Source: an uncultured Bacteroidales bacterium (GTDB taxonomy: Bacteria; Bacteroidota; Bacteroidia; Bacteroidales; Bacteroidaceae). Taken from it: 64,000 bases of DNA. The stretch covers positions 1 to 64,000 of the forward strand of contig CALKIW010000040.1 of assembly GCA_937995875.1 (NCBI GenBank). Reading direction: 5' to 3'. Under the pieces are notes generated by a model, which saw only the letters and a list, made by a program, of their open reading frames with translations, was not told where the DNA came from and did no database searches. The position numbers were made by a program, and so were the translations under genes. Shown here piece after piece: positions 1 to 9,162 of this stretch. Each line of letters opens with the position of its first letter. The first letter of the stretch is position 1.

Positions 1-1853
1 CAAGATTACCGCCATCATGGACAAGATGACCATTGACGAAAAGGTGGGACAAATGTCCCTGGACCTACTCGCCGACCGTAGACCTCAGCCGCGACCCAAG
101 ATGGCCGCGTATGTGGGAAAACTATGGTGAGGACTGCCTGGTGAACAGCGTCATGTGTCGCGCAGCTGTATTGGGATTTCAGGGCAACGACAAGAACAAT
201 ATTGACCGCAACCATGTGGCTGTTTCCCTGAAACACTACTTGGGCTATGGCGTGCCACGCACGGGCAAAGACCGTACACCCGCTTACATTCCCGATTACG
301 AAATCAAGGAGAAACATCTGGCTCCGTTCAAGGCCGGAGTAGAAGCGGGCGCGCTGAGCATCATGGTGAATTCCGCATCGGTGAATGGTATTCCGATGCA
401 CATCGACAAATATTATCTCACCGACGTGCTGAAAGAAGAGCTGGGCTTCGACGGCGTTATCGTGACAGACTGGAACGACATCAACAATCTCTATACACGA
501 GAAATGGTTGCCAAAAACAAGAAAGACGCTATCGTGCAAGCCATCAATGCCGGCATCGACATGTCCATGGAGCCTTACGATCTGGAATTCTGCACCATTC
601 TGAAAGAAGCTGTAGCCGAAGGCAAGGTGCCCATGAGCCGCATCGACGATGCCGTGCGCAGAGTGTTGAGAATGAAGTTCCGTCTCGGACTGTTTGACCA
701 ACCCAACACCGAACTGAAAGATTATCCCAAGTTCGGAGCGGCGGAATACGCCAAACTTTCAGAAGATGCAGCCGTTGAAACGGAAATTCTGCTCAAGAAC
801 GAAGACAACATTCTGCCCCTGAAAAAAGGGTTGAAGCTGCTCGTAACCGGGCCAAACGCCAACACCATGCGCCCACTCGACGGTGGATGGACCTACACAT
901 GGCAGGGAGATGCCGACAATTTCGCACAGGACAAAAACACCATTTTCGAGGCCATGCAGCAAAGATTTGGCAAGGAGAATGTGGTTTACGAGCCGGGTGT
1001 TACCTATAACATGAAAGGGAAATACTGGGAAGAAAATGCGCCGGAAATAGACAAGGCCGTGAAAGCTGCCGAAGGAGCTGATGTGATCCTGGCCTGTATC
1101 GGCGAAAACTCATACACCGAGACCCCCGGCAACCTTAACGACCTTGCCCTGAGCGAGAATCAACGCAATCTGGTCAAGGCTCTGGCCAAGACAGGAAAGA
1201 AGATTGTTCTCATTCTCAATGAGGGCCGTCCGCGCATCATTGCCGACATAGAGCCGCTGGCAGCAGCCGTTGTCAATATCATGATTCCGGGAGAACACGG
1301 TGCCGATGCCTTGGCTCGCCTGCTCGCCGGAGACGATAATTTCTCTGCCCGCCTGCCCTACACCTATCCCCGTTATAGTGCTTCTCTCACCACCTACGAC
1401 TATCGCGTCAGTGAGGAAACCGACACTATGGAGGGGGCATACGATTACAACGCCCTCATCGATGTGCAGTGGCCCTTTGGCTATGGCAAGAGTTACACAA
1501 CGTTTGCATACAGCGACTTGAAAGTGAACAAGACCGACTTCACCGCCGATGACGACATTACGGTGAGCGTAGACGTGACCAACACCGGCAACATGGAAGG
1601 CAAAGAGTGCATTCTGCTCTTCTCCAAAGACCAATCGGCAAGTCTCGTTCCGGAGGTAAGGAGGTTACGCGCCTTCACAAAAATAAATCTGAAGCCGGGC
1701 GAAACCAAGACTGCCACGCTTTCCATCAAGGGGAGAGACCTCGCATTTGTTGCTCCCGACGGAAACTGGAAGCTCGAAGAAGGCAAGTTCATGCTGCAAA
1801 TAGAGGATAAGATTGCATGGATTAACTGCACGCAAGACAGCATCTGGAAATAG
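1..1853 (+). CDS. Glycoside hydrolase family 3 (beta-glucosidase-like), 5' end outside window, internally disrupted
   Basis: GH3 enzymes remove terminal beta-linked sugars from oligosaccharides. The main frame (codons from 33) begins inside the catalytic barrel with TYSPTVDLSRDPRW, carries the nucleophile aspartate in VIVTDWND (Asp codon 468-470), then the GH3 C-terminal alpha/beta domain (about 780-1480) and a fibronectin III-like tail (about 1500-1840). Bases 2-55, in a different frame, read KITAIMDKMTIDEKVGQM, the usual GH3 N-terminus. In intact family members about 100 residues separate these two motifs; here they are almost adjacent and out of frame. That indicates an internal deletion plus frameshift near 55-62, from either gene decay or an assembly error. 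If real, the enzyme lacks substrate-binding residues and is probably a pseudogene. The specific sugar substrate cannot be told. Confidence 0.8.
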
Positions 1854-1866
1854 GGTGCCCGCAAAG

Positions 1867-1985
1867 AAATCCCCCCATTCCTTTCATCCGAAAAGGAGTC
1901 GCCCGTCATAGTAGGCATCAACCGCACGATGCCCAAGAGACGGAAAACAGCTCCTTAAAGATTGGAAAGAATGGGGGATTTTTTG
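1867..1985 (+). terminator. Long nested stem-loop with T-run after the GH3 gene
   Basis: Four nested stems line up on one axis: 1867-1880 with 1969-1981 (AAATCCCCC...ATTC pairing with GAATGGGGGATTT), 1893-1898 with 1951-1956 (AAGGAG/CTCCTT), 1903-1907 with 1939-1943 (CCGTC/GACGG), and the apical hairpin GGCATC (1914-1919)/GATGCC (1928-1933). The outer stem runs into TTTTTT, so it may end GH3 transcription. The roughly 90-base interior is much longer than an ordinary terminator loop, so a structured 3' UTR or small RNA is also possible. Confidence 0.5.
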
Positions 1986-2370
1986 TAAAATCAGATTACC
2001 GTTTTTCGATGTTTATTTTCTGACCAACCAGCGCAAAAAGGGCTATGTTTCCACCCGTATTGTCTTTCCGAAAAACGTAAAAACAGTCCGCTTAGCAGAG
2101 GTTTTACTCTGTCCTATCATGACGGAGGCTTAACGGCGATGCGACTAAGCCTCAACGGCAACACGGTTAAGCCTCATCGACATTGCGGTTAAAGTCTTGT
2201 CGCACTGCCATTAGATACTCAACCGCGAATGGCAAAATCGAGGACGAAAACGCGATATTACACAATCTATTGATTATCAACCAGCTACGAATTATCGCAA
2301 AATTAACGAATTTCAGACGATAACAAGTTTGTTTTAGAATAAGCGAATTTTAAAGGGGTATTTGTAAACA
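1985..2370 (+). repeat. Dispersed ~386-bp repeat, copy A
   Basis: Copy A starts at TTGTAAAATCAGATTACC and ends at ...TATTTGTAAA. It shares with the other five copies the left block AACCAGCGCAAAAAGGGC, a hairpin (CTCTGTC 2107-2113 with GACGGAG 2121-2127), a core of 22-bp units starting near 2129, the CTACGAATT block and the GAATAAGCGAATTT right end. It carries no open reading frame of note. It lies between the convergent GH3 and DUF559-RNase H genes. Confidence 0.85.
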
Positions 2371-2424
2371 AAAATACCCACATTCTTTGCTTCTGATCTT
2401 AACGCATAAATGAGCGCAAAGTAT

Positions 2425-2446
2425 AAGCAAACACGGTGTTTTGCTT
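2425..2446 (-). terminator. Stem-loop at the 3' end of the DUF559-RNase H gene
   Basis: AAGCAAACAC (2425-2434) pairs with GTGTTTTGCTT (2436-2446) with one bulge, immediately past the stop codon on the minus strand. The following minus-strand sequence ATACTTT is only weakly T-rich. Confidence 0.4.
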
Positions 2447-2448
2447 TA

Positions 2449-3357
2449 TCATTTATTACCGAAATCGGCGGGAATTTCGCCCCATTGCTTGGTTTCCCAT
2501 TTGATAATCGGAATCTGTACGGGGTGTGCCCGAAGCCATTGTTCAGCCCTTGCAATTACCTGATAGAGCTGCTCGGTTTGGGCATTGCGCTCAAGTTTGG
2601 TCTTGCAATGCTTTTTCTTGACCCACAAAATGGCGTTGTAGGAATCGGAATAAATAACTTTATCTTTGATGCCCTGTTTGTTCATCAGTGCCAAAGCGTG
2701 CACAATGGCCAGAAATTCCCCGATGTTGTTCGTGCCGTGTACGGGTCCAAAGTGGAATATTTGTGCTCCTGTGGTGAGATCAATGCACTGATATTCCATA
2801 GGTCCGGGATTGCCCGAACAAGCCGCATCTACCGCCCAAGCGTTGGAGTTCACACCTTCTTTCTGAATGGGAAACTGGGATGACTTCTTGCTTGCGCCCT
2901 GCTTGTGCTCTCCCGCCACAGAAGGGGACGGAGCAAACTGCTGAGATGGTTTCGGGAATGAGATTTTCATGTGTTGAATAACGTCTTTGAGCTGATAGCC
3001 TACACGTTTGATGTTGCCGGAAACTTCCTGTTCTGTGAAGCGGACAACGGTATAACCCATACGGTTTAAATCCTCCGTGCGCACCGCTTCTGCCACAGGA
3101 TGGTCTCCCTTGAAATGGAACTTGCCGTCTATTTCGACCACCAATTTATAACGGGGATTCACAAAATCAACGATGTAGTCGCCAATAATCTGTTGTCTCT
3201 TGAACTGTTCGCCTATGCCCTTACCTCTTAGCAGATTCCATAAAAGCCTCTCCGCGTCTGTCATGAAGAGTTTATTCTCCTCAGCATATTGCTTCAGCAA
3301 TTCCTGCGAAACACCATTTGCGGTCTCCGGGATGGGAGGCTTTTTCTTATCGTTCAT
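2449..3357 (-). CDS. DUF559 nuclease-like domain fused to RNase H type I
   Basis: Two domains in 302 residues. Residues about 25-130 resemble DUF559, a small restriction-endonuclease-like fold related to Vsr: FKRQQIIGDYIVDF (52-65) and VVEIDGKFHF (73-82) contain the family's acidic residues. A linker rich in Ser, Gln and Lys (135-170) follows. Residues about 172-302 are RNase HI, which cuts the RNA strand of RNA-DNA hybrids. Its four catalytic acids are visible: Asp177 (VDAACSGNPG), Glu214 (NNIGEFLA), Asp238 (IYSDSYNA) and Asp298 (GEIPADFG). Both halves therefore look active. It lies head-to-tail downstream of argS on the minus strand, 59 bp away. The role of the nuclease half is unknown; branched nucleic-acid or hybrid processing is a guess. 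Domain assignment is firm, function is not. Confidence 0.8.
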   Translation of the reverse strand: MNDKKKPPIPETANGVSQELLKQYAEENKLFMTDAERLLWNLLRGKGIGEQFKRQQIIGDYIVDFVNPRYKLVVEIDGKFHFKGDHPVAEAVRTEDLNRMGYTVVRFTEQEVSGNIKRVGYQLKDVIQHMKISFPKPSQQFAPSPSVAGEHKQGASKKSSQFPIQKEGVNSNAWAVDAACSGNPGPMEYQCIDLTTGAQIFHFGPVHGTNNIGEFLAIVHALALMNKQGIKDKVIYSDSYNAILWVKKKHCKTKLERNAQTEQLYQVIARAEQWLRAHPVQIPIIKWETKQWGEIPADFGNK

Positions 3358-3386
3358 AGCATTTGACCTTGAGGCAAGGGCATCGC

Positions 3387-3410
3387 CCTCCTACCAAAAA
3401 GGGTAGGAGG
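3387..3410 (-). terminator. Stem-loop between argS and the RNase H fusion gene
   Basis: CCTCCTACC (3387-3395) and GGTAGGAGG (3402-3410) form a perfect 9-bp stem around AAAAAG. No T-tract follows on the minus strand, so it may only weaken read-through from argS or stabilise the argS 3' end. Confidence 0.4.
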
Positions 3411-3416
3411 AGGCTT

Positions 3417-5234
3417 CTACATTCTTTCGGGCACCTCTATTCCGAGCAGTGCCATACTGTTTTTGATGGTTTTGGCTACATTCAGCGCTATCACCAGACG
3501 CGTGGTTTTCTCTACCTGAGTATCGGCGTTGAGAATGCTGTAGTCGTGGTAGAACTGGTTGAAGTCCTTGGTAAGCTCATAGCAATAGTTGGCGATTCCG
3601 GCAGGATTATAGTTCTCTCCGGCATCCCTGACAGCCACCTTAAACTCGTCCATCTTTTGGATAAGCCCTATTTCCTTATCGTTCAGGGGAGCATCGAGAG
3701 CTAAAGAAGCGGGAAGCTTGGTGCCCTCAGCTTCGGCCTTGCGGAGAATGGAGCGTATGCGGGCATGGGTGTATTGGATGAATGGTCCGGTGTTGCCGTT
3801 GAAATCGATAGACTCTTCCGGGTTGAAGAGCATATTCTTACGGGCATCTACCTTGAGGATGAAGTATTTCAGAGCGCCCATTCCCACAATGCGGGCAACG
3901 TCCTGCTTCTCCTGCTCGGTCATGTCGTCAAACTTGCCAAGCTCGTCGCTGGTCTTGCGCGCATCCTCGATCATCGTGGCGATGAGGTCGTCGGCATCGA
4001 CTACGGTACCCTCCCTACTCTTCATCTTACCGTTGGGAAGCTCCACCATGCCGTAGGAAAAGTGCACAAGGTCTTTGCCCCACTTAAAGCCGAGACGGTC
4101 TAAAAGGATGGACAGCACCTGAAAATGATAGTTCTGTTCGTTTCCGACAACGTAGATCATCTTATCGATGGGGAAGTCTTTGAAGCGCAGATCGGCCGTA
4201 CCGATGTCCTGTGTCATGTAGACGCTGGTGCCATCGGAGCGAAGCAACAGTTTCTGGTCCAGACCTTCATTTGTAAGATCAGCCCATACACTGTTATCTT
4301 CTTTCCTGAAGAACAGCCCTTTTTCAAGGCCTTCTTCTACCTTTTTCTTTCCCTCGAGGTATGTTTTTGATTCGTAATATATCTTGTCAAAGCTCACGCC
4401 GAGCGCCTTATAGGTCTCGTCAAAGCCCGCATAAACCCATTCGTTCATGGTTTTCCACAGGTTGCGCACCTCGCTGTCGCCCTGTTCCCACTTCACGAGC
4501 ATCTCTCTGGCTTCTTGGATGAGCGGTGCTTCGGCCTTCGCCTTTTCTTCAGCCTTCTCCTCGTCGAGCCCTTCTGCAATGAACTTGCTCTTCAGTTCGG
4601 CCACCTCGTCACGGTAATGCTTGTCGAAAGCCACGTAATAGTCGCCGATAAGATGGTCGCCCTTCTTGCCGGTTGAAGCCGGAGTTTCGCCATTTCCCCA
4701 CTTCTGCCAAGCCAACATCGACTTGCAGATATGGATGCCACGGTCGTTCACGATATTGGTTTTCACCACTTTGTGACCATTGGCCTCCATGATTTGCGCC
4801 AGGCTCCAGCCCAAAAGGTTGTTGCGCACGTGGCCCAAATGAAGCGGTTTGTTGGTGTTTGGCGACGAATATTCTATCATCACGAGCTTGCTGTCGGGCG
4901 TAACGGGAGTTTCGCCATACTTCTCAGCAGCGTTGATGTCATTGAGAAGGCCTATCCATGCTTCCGGAGCAATGACCAGATTGAGAAATCCTTTCACGAC
5001 GTTGAAAGCGGAAACGGCCTTGCAGTCGCGCACAAGTATCTCGCCGATAGCTTGTGCTGTTTCTTCGGGTCGCTTGCGGGAGATCTTCAAAAAGGGGAAA
5101 ACCACAAGTGTAAGATTGCCTTCAAAGGTTGCCTTGGTTTTCTGCAGTTGCACCATGCCGGCCGGCACGTCCTGTCCATAGAGTTCCTTTACAGCCGCGA
5201 GGACTGTGGAACAGATTTCCTTTTCAATGTTCAT
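3417..5234 (-). CDS. argS: Arginyl-tRNA synthetase
   Basis: Charges tRNA-Arg with arginine in the cytoplasm (class I synthetase). The 605-residue protein has the usual length and order: N-terminal ArgRS additional domain (about 1-105), catalytic Rossmann fold with SSPNTNKPLHLGHVRNN holding the HIGH-type motif at about 132-135, a KMSKS-like element in NGKMKSREGTVVDADD, and a C-terminal anticodon-binding helical domain (DALR type, about 480-605). A minus-strand TAACTTTG -7 box (CAAAGTTA at 5278-5285) lies 44-51 bp upstream without a clear -33 partner. It is transcribed away from the YitT gene and may be co-transcribed with the DUF559-RNase H gene. Confidence 0.97.
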   Translation of the reverse strand: MNIEKEICSTVLAAVKELYGQDVPAGMVQLQKTKATFEGNLTLVVFPFLKISRKRPEETAQAIGEILVRDCKAVSAFNVVKGFLNLVIAPEAWIGLLNDINAAEKYGETPVTPDSKLVMIEYSSPNTNKPLHLGHVRNNLLGWSLAQIMEANGHKVVKTNIVNDRGIHICKSMLAWQKWGNGETPASTGKKGDHLIGDYYVAFDKHYRDEVAELKSKFIAEGLDEEKAEEKAKAEAPLIQEAREMLVKWEQGDSEVRNLWKTMNEWVYAGFDETYKALGVSFDKIYYESKTYLEGKKKVEEGLEKGLFFRKEDNSVWADLTNEGLDQKLLLRSDGTSVYMTQDIGTADLRFKDFPIDKMIYVVGNEQNYHFQVLSILLDRLGFKWGKDLVHFSYGMVELPNGKMKSREGTVVDADDLIATMIEDARKTSDELGKFDDMTEQEKQDVARIVGMGALKYFILKVDARKNMLFNPEESIDFNGNTGPFIQYTHARIRSILRKAEAEGTKLPASLALDAPLNDKEIGLIQKMDEFKVAVRDAGENYNPAGIANYCYELTKDFNQFYHDYSILNADTQVEKTTRLVIALNVAKTIKNSMALLGIEVPERM

Positions 5235-5336
5235 GAATATACGGGTATAAAGAATTGTTATACTTGAATGACTGTTGCAAAGTTACTAAAAAGATTAGAG
5301 ATAGGGCTTTGAGGCCTTATATTTTTAAGCTAAAAC

Positions 5337-5368
5337 TTTGTTATGCCCACATTATTTAATTATTTTTG
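5337..5368 (+). promoter_or_regulatory. Bacteroidetes-type promoter for the YitT gene
   Basis: TTTG at 5337-5340, 20 bases, TATTTTTG at 5361-5368: a full match to the Bacteroidetes -33/-7 pattern, 68 bp before the start codon at 5436. Confidence 0.7.
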
Positions 5369-5435
5369 CATAACTTTACAACTATGAATTGATTGTGAGA
5401 GAAGCTGAATACATACTAAACTTTATTTTACGATT

Positions 5436-6383
5436 ATGGACAAACAGCGACAAAACCATAAAATTCTCTACCGGACGATACGCGATTACTTCACGCTTAC
5501 CATCTCCATGCTGATTGGCGCGGTGGGGCTGAACTTGTTTCTGCTGCCCAATGAAATAACGATGGGCGGCATCGTGGGTATCGCTTCCATCATCTATTGG
5601 GGCATCGGCATACCTGTCGAACAGAGCTATTTTGTCTTAAACGCCTTACTACTCATCGTCGCCCTCAAGGTGTTGGGGTGGAGATTCTGTGCTAAAACCA
5701 TTTATGCCGTTATCGTATTCACGATTGCCACCGCCTTGATGCAGAACTATATGGACCCTAATCTTCATCTTTTGGCCGACCAGAAGTTCATGGCCTGTAT
5801 CGTGGGCGGCGTGTTCATGGGTGTTAATGTGGGGCTCGGATTGTCGGCAGGAGGCAGCACCGGAGGCTCCGATGTGATTGCGTCCATCGTCCATAAATAC
5901 CGCGATGTGCCGCTCGGACGTATCATCTTCTTCTGCGACGTGGCTATTATCACCTCCAGTTATGTTGTGTTGCGCGACTGGGAGAAGGTGCTTTACAGCT
6001 ATGTGCTGCTGTTTGTCCTATCGTTTTGCGTAGATTATATTGTCAACAGTCTGCGTCAGAGTGTACAATTCTTCATCATATCCGACAAGTATCGGGAAAT
6101 AGGCGAGGCCATCACCAAGATTGCCAACAGAGGTTGCTCCACCTTAAACGGCAACGGATTCTACTCCCAAAAGGACATTAAGGTTGTGTTTTGCATTGCC
6201 AAGAAAAGCGAATCGAGCTTTATTTTCGACCTCATCGACGAAATCGACCCCAATGCTTTCGTGGCTCAAAGTGCCGTAATTGGTGTGTATGGGCAGGGCT
6301 TCGACCGTGTCAAGGTGAAGAAGAAAAAGCGTGTCCGGGATCTCAACAGACAATTAGGAAAGGAGGAAACCAATGAAAAATAA
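5436..6383 (+). CDS. YitT family membrane protein (DUF161/DUF2179)
   Basis: 315 residues. The N-terminal two thirds holds about five or six hydrophobic segments (for example LTISMLIGAVGLNLFLLP and SYFVLNALLLIVALKVLG) typical of the YitT/DUF161 integral membrane domain, with the glycine-rich GLSAGGSTGGSDVIASI. The last part (about 225-290) is a soluble DUF2179 domain (SVQFFIISDKYREIGEAI). The Lys/Arg-rich tail is cytosolic. Family function is not established; a small-molecule transporter with a regulatory domain is plausible. The stop overlaps the next gene's start by 11 bp, so translational coupling with the hydrolase is likely. Confidence 0.88.
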   Translation: MDKQRQNHKILYRTIRDYFTLTISMLIGAVGLNLFLLPNEITMGGIVGIASIIYWGIGIPVEQSYFVLNALLLIVALKVLGWRFCAKTIYAVIVFTIATALMQNYMDPNLHLLADQKFMACIVGGVFMGVNVGLGLSAGGSTGGSDVIASIVHKYRDVPLGRIIFFCDVAIITSSYVVLRDWEKVLYSYVLLFVLSFCVDYIVNSLRQSVQFFIISDKYREIGEAITKIANRGCSTLNGNGFYSQKDIKVVFCIAKKSESSFIFDLIDEIDPNAFVAQSAVIGVYGQGFDRVKVKKKKRVRDLNRQLGKEETNEK

Positions 6384-7317
6384 GTTGCTCGCCTGTTTCG
6401 TGCTGGTGGTTTTAGTGGTCTTGGGCGGCAGCATATACATGCTCTCGTATTCGCTTGTACCCGATAACAACGACACACACACCTACAATCGTAAGTATGA
6501 ACAGCTCTTCGCCGACTGTCCGGAGATAAAACCGTGGCACGATTCGCTGCAAAACGTAGCAGCCCTGCGCGACACTTTTGTAACGATGGCGAGTGGAGAG
6601 CGACATCATGCCCTATACATTCCGGCACGAGAACGGACCAACCGGACGGCCGTAGTGATTCATGGCTACACGGCCAATGCGGTGGACGTCATGTATTTGG
6701 GCTACATGTATCATCACGATTTGAACTTCAACGTGGTGCTGCCCGACCTTCATGCTCACGGCAAAAGCGAGGGGAAGGTCATCCAAATGGGCTGGAAGGA
6801 GCGTGGCGACGTGCAGCGCTGGATAGCGATAGCAGACTCGATGTATCGCGACAGCTTAGGAACGGCATCTATTGTCGTACACGGCGTATCGATGGGGGCT
6901 GCCACAACCATGGCCGTGTCGGGTGACAGCACAGCTGCCGCTGTGAAGTGTTTTGTAGAGGATTGCGGCTACAGTTCTGTATGGGAAGAGTTTAAAGGGC
7001 AACTCGCGGAACAGTTCGGACTGCCTGAGTTCCCATTGATGTACAGCGCATCACTACTGTGCAAACTGGCGTATGGATGGTCGTTTGGTGAGGCTTCGGC
7101 CCTGAAGCAGGTAAGAAAATGCCGCAAACCCATGCTCTTTATTCACGGAGACCAAGACACATTTGTGCCAACGGCGATGGTGTACGACCTCTATGATGCC
7201 AAGCCTGAGCCCAAAGAATTGTATATAGCACACGGGTCGGCGCATGCCATGAGCTACAAGGACCATAAGAGGGAATATACCGCAAGGGTAAAAAGCTTCT
7301 TGGAGAAGTATATGTAA
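6373..7317 (+). CDS. Alpha/beta hydrolase, membrane-anchored or exported
   Basis: 314 residues with an N-terminal hydrophobic segment (LLACFVLVVLVVLGGSIYML), so it is probably inner-membrane anchored or secreted. The serine hydrolase fold is clear: oxyanion region VVIHGYTANA (about 94-103), nucleophile elbow GVSMGA with Ser173, acid Asp262 in GDQDTFVP and His291 in GSAHAMSY. It resembles the BAAT/YqkD-type hydrolases of Bacteroidetes. Substrate unknown; an esterase acting on an envelope or dietary ester is a guess. Its ATG lies inside the end of the YitT gene with GGAAAGGAGG just upstream as ribosome site, an unusually good Shine-Dalgarno for this phylum. Confidence 0.88.
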   Translation: MKNKLLACFVLVVLVVLGGSIYMLSYSLVPDNNDTHTYNRKYEQLFADCPEIKPWHDSLQNVAALRDTFVTMASGERHHALYIPARERTNRTAVVIHGYTANAVDVMYLGYMYHHDLNFNVVLPDLHAHGKSEGKVIQMGWKERGDVQRWIAIADSMYRDSLGTASIVVHGVSMGAATTMAVSGDSTAAAVKCFVEDCGYSSVWEEFKGQLAEQFGLPEFPLMYSASLLCKLAYGWSFGEASALKQVRKCRKPMLFIHGDQDTFVPTAMVYDLYDAKPEPKELYIAHGSAHAMSYKDHKREYTARVKSFLEKYM

Positions 7318-7326
7318 AGCGCGTTT

Positions 7327-8685
7327 CTATAGATGTAAGCTGCCGACAGCCTTCACCTTCAACCTCTTATAAAGCCAAACGAAGGCCGGTATCAGGAATA
7401 TATCGGCCGCCAACCACGCCACCGGGTCACCCAAACACACGCCCGTGAAGGCCAATGTGGGCACAAGCCAAAGGCTCACTCCGCATCGCGCCAGCATCTC
7501 CATCACCCCCGACAACATCGAAAGGTTGCTGTAACCCAGTCCCTGAATGCTGTAGCGAAAGATGGTAAGCAGACCAAGCAAGGGGAAGAAATAATTGCCA
7601 ATACGCATGAAAAGCGCGGCATTGGCAATAACCAACTGCTCGTCAGGACTGACAAACAGCTTCATCATTTCGTCGGCAAAAGGATAGATTATCAGCACCG
7701 TGACCACAAAATACGCCAACATCACCTTGATGGCCGAATATATGCCCTGACGGATGCGCACTATCTTTCCTGCGCCGATGTTCTGTCCACAATAGGTTGC
7801 CATTGCCACTCCGATATTCTCGAACACACAGGTGAACAGATATTTAATGCGCATCGCCGCCGTGAACGAGGCCACATACACTGTGCCCAAAGCGTTGTTG
7901 GCACTCTGCAACATGATGATTCCAATGCCCGTGATGCTGAACTGCAACCCCATTGGCACGCCGTTATTCAACAGAATACTTATCTTTTTATTGTCGTACT
8001 TCCGCTCCTCACCCTGCGGAATCAGAATCTTCATTTCCTTCCTGATATACAACCAGCAGAGCAGCGACGATACTCCCTGTGACAACAACGTGGCAACGCC
8101 CGCTCCCATCACACCCAATCCCATCCACATGATCAACACCACATCAAGCAAGATGTTTATCAACGACGAGAAAATAAGGAAGTAGAACGGTTGTTTGGAA
8201 TTGCCAAGCGCACGGATAAAACCCGCAAACAGGTTGTAGGCTATCGTAAAAGGGATAGCCAGAAACAGCAGAAACAGAAACGTCCAAGCGTCGTCGAAGA
8301 TGTCGTTCGGAGTGTTTACAATCTTCAAAATCCTTGAACACAGCATACACGACATAAAGGTAATAACCACCGCAAACACCCACGCAATGCGCATGGCATT
8401 GGCCACATAGGCACGCATCTTCGGAAGGTCCCTGCCACCGAAAGCCTGTGCCACCGGAATGGCAAAGCCGGCGCACGCACCGTTACAAAAGCCCATCACC
8501 AGAAACATGACCGAAGTCGATGCCCCTACGGCCGCAAGCGCGTCCACACCGACCCAATGCCCCACGATGGCAGCATCGATCACCTGATACATCTGCTGTA
8601 AAATGTATCCTAAAATCAATGGTAAAGCAAACCGCAGAATGCCTCGCGTGGGCGTCCCTACGGTCATATCAGTTGTATTCGACAT
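7327..8685 (-). CDS. MATE family efflux transporter
   Basis: 452 residues with about twelve hydrophobic segments in two similar halves (each a MatE domain). It starts TPTRGILRFALPLILGYILQQMYQVIDAAIVGHWVG, the usual MATE N-terminal pattern in which P and D residues of helix 1 matter for cation coupling. It belongs to the NorM/DinF-like branch and exports cationic compounds or drugs in exchange for Na+ or H+. It is convergent with the alpha/beta hydrolase (10 bp between stops). A minus-strand TATCTTTG box (8710-8717) lies 25-32 bp upstream of the start. The real substrate cannot be inferred. Confidence 0.93.
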   Translation of the reverse strand: MSNTTDMTVGTPTRGILRFALPLILGYILQQMYQVIDAAIVGHWVGVDALAAVGASTSVMFLVMGFCNGACAGFAIPVAQAFGGRDLPKMRAYVANAMRIAWVFAVVITFMSCMLCSRILKIVNTPNDIFDDAWTFLFLLFLAIPFTIAYNLFAGFIRALGNSKQPFYFLIFSSLINILLDVVLIMWMGLGVMGAGVATLLSQGVSSLLCWLYIRKEMKILIPQGEERKYDNKKISILLNNGVPMGLQFSITGIGIIMLQSANNALGTVYVASFTAAMRIKYLFTCVFENIGVAMATYCGQNIGAGKIVRIRQGIYSAIKVMLAYFVVTVLIIYPFADEMMKLFVSPDEQLVIANAALFMRIGNYFFPLLGLLTIFRYSIQGLGYSNLSMLSGVMEMLARCGVSLWLVPTLAFTGVCLGDPVAWLAADIFLIPAFVWLYKRLKVKAVGSLHL

Positions 8686-8740
8686 GATTTGTTATCTTGA
8701 AAACCGGTGCAAAGATAACACTTTTAGGCAGAAGTGCCTT

Positions 8741-9142
8741 TTATTTCTCAGGCTTTCCTATCTCGCTTACAATCTTTTCCATCTTTTGTCGCCTGTCTAT
8801 CGACATCACCCCACTGTTGGCATCAAGATACCTATAGAGTTTCAGAGCCTTTTCCATGAGCATTGCCCGCAGTGGATTGGGCTTGTCGCAAGCCTCAGCA
8901 TAGAGCAGTTCGGAGGCAAAATTCAGCCGTTCCATGTGCTCGCTCTCCGGCCATTGTTCGCGGCTGTAGGCCAACAATTCGTCGAACGAAAGGTTGCGCA
9001 CCACATCGTAACTGCCCACATATTGACGATACAAGTCGCGCAGCTCCATGTCTTTTCGTTCGCCCTCCGCCTTCTCTATGAAACGGGCAAGGGCGGCTTG
9101 AAACTCTTCGATGAGCCGAAGAAAATAATCTCGTTGTAGCAT
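8741..9142 (-). CDS. Small helical conserved protein, DUF6483-like
   Basis: 133 residues, charged and almost entirely predicted helical, with no Cys, no signal peptide and no membrane segment. The start MLQRDYFLRLIEEF resembles the opening of DUF6483 proteins; I am not certain of that assignment. It sits 20 bp downstream of the SF1 helicase on the same strand and is probably its operon partner. No catalytic motif is visible. Function unknown. Confidence 0.7.
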   Translation of the reverse strand: MLQRDYFLRLIEEFQAALARFIEKAEGERKDMELRDLYRQYVGSYDVVRNLSFDELLAYSREQWPESEHMERLNFASELLYAEACDKPNPLRAMLMEKALKLYRYLDANSGVMSIDRRQKMEKIVSEIGKPEK

Positions 9143-9162
9143 AATGATTTAATTGTGTTTAC

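Noticed and set aside
1985..2370. Insertion sequence or MITE with terminal inverted repeats
   Set aside because: The two ends carry TTGTAAA in direct, not inverted, orientation. No transposase frame or clear target duplication is visible, so the element is reported only as a repeat.
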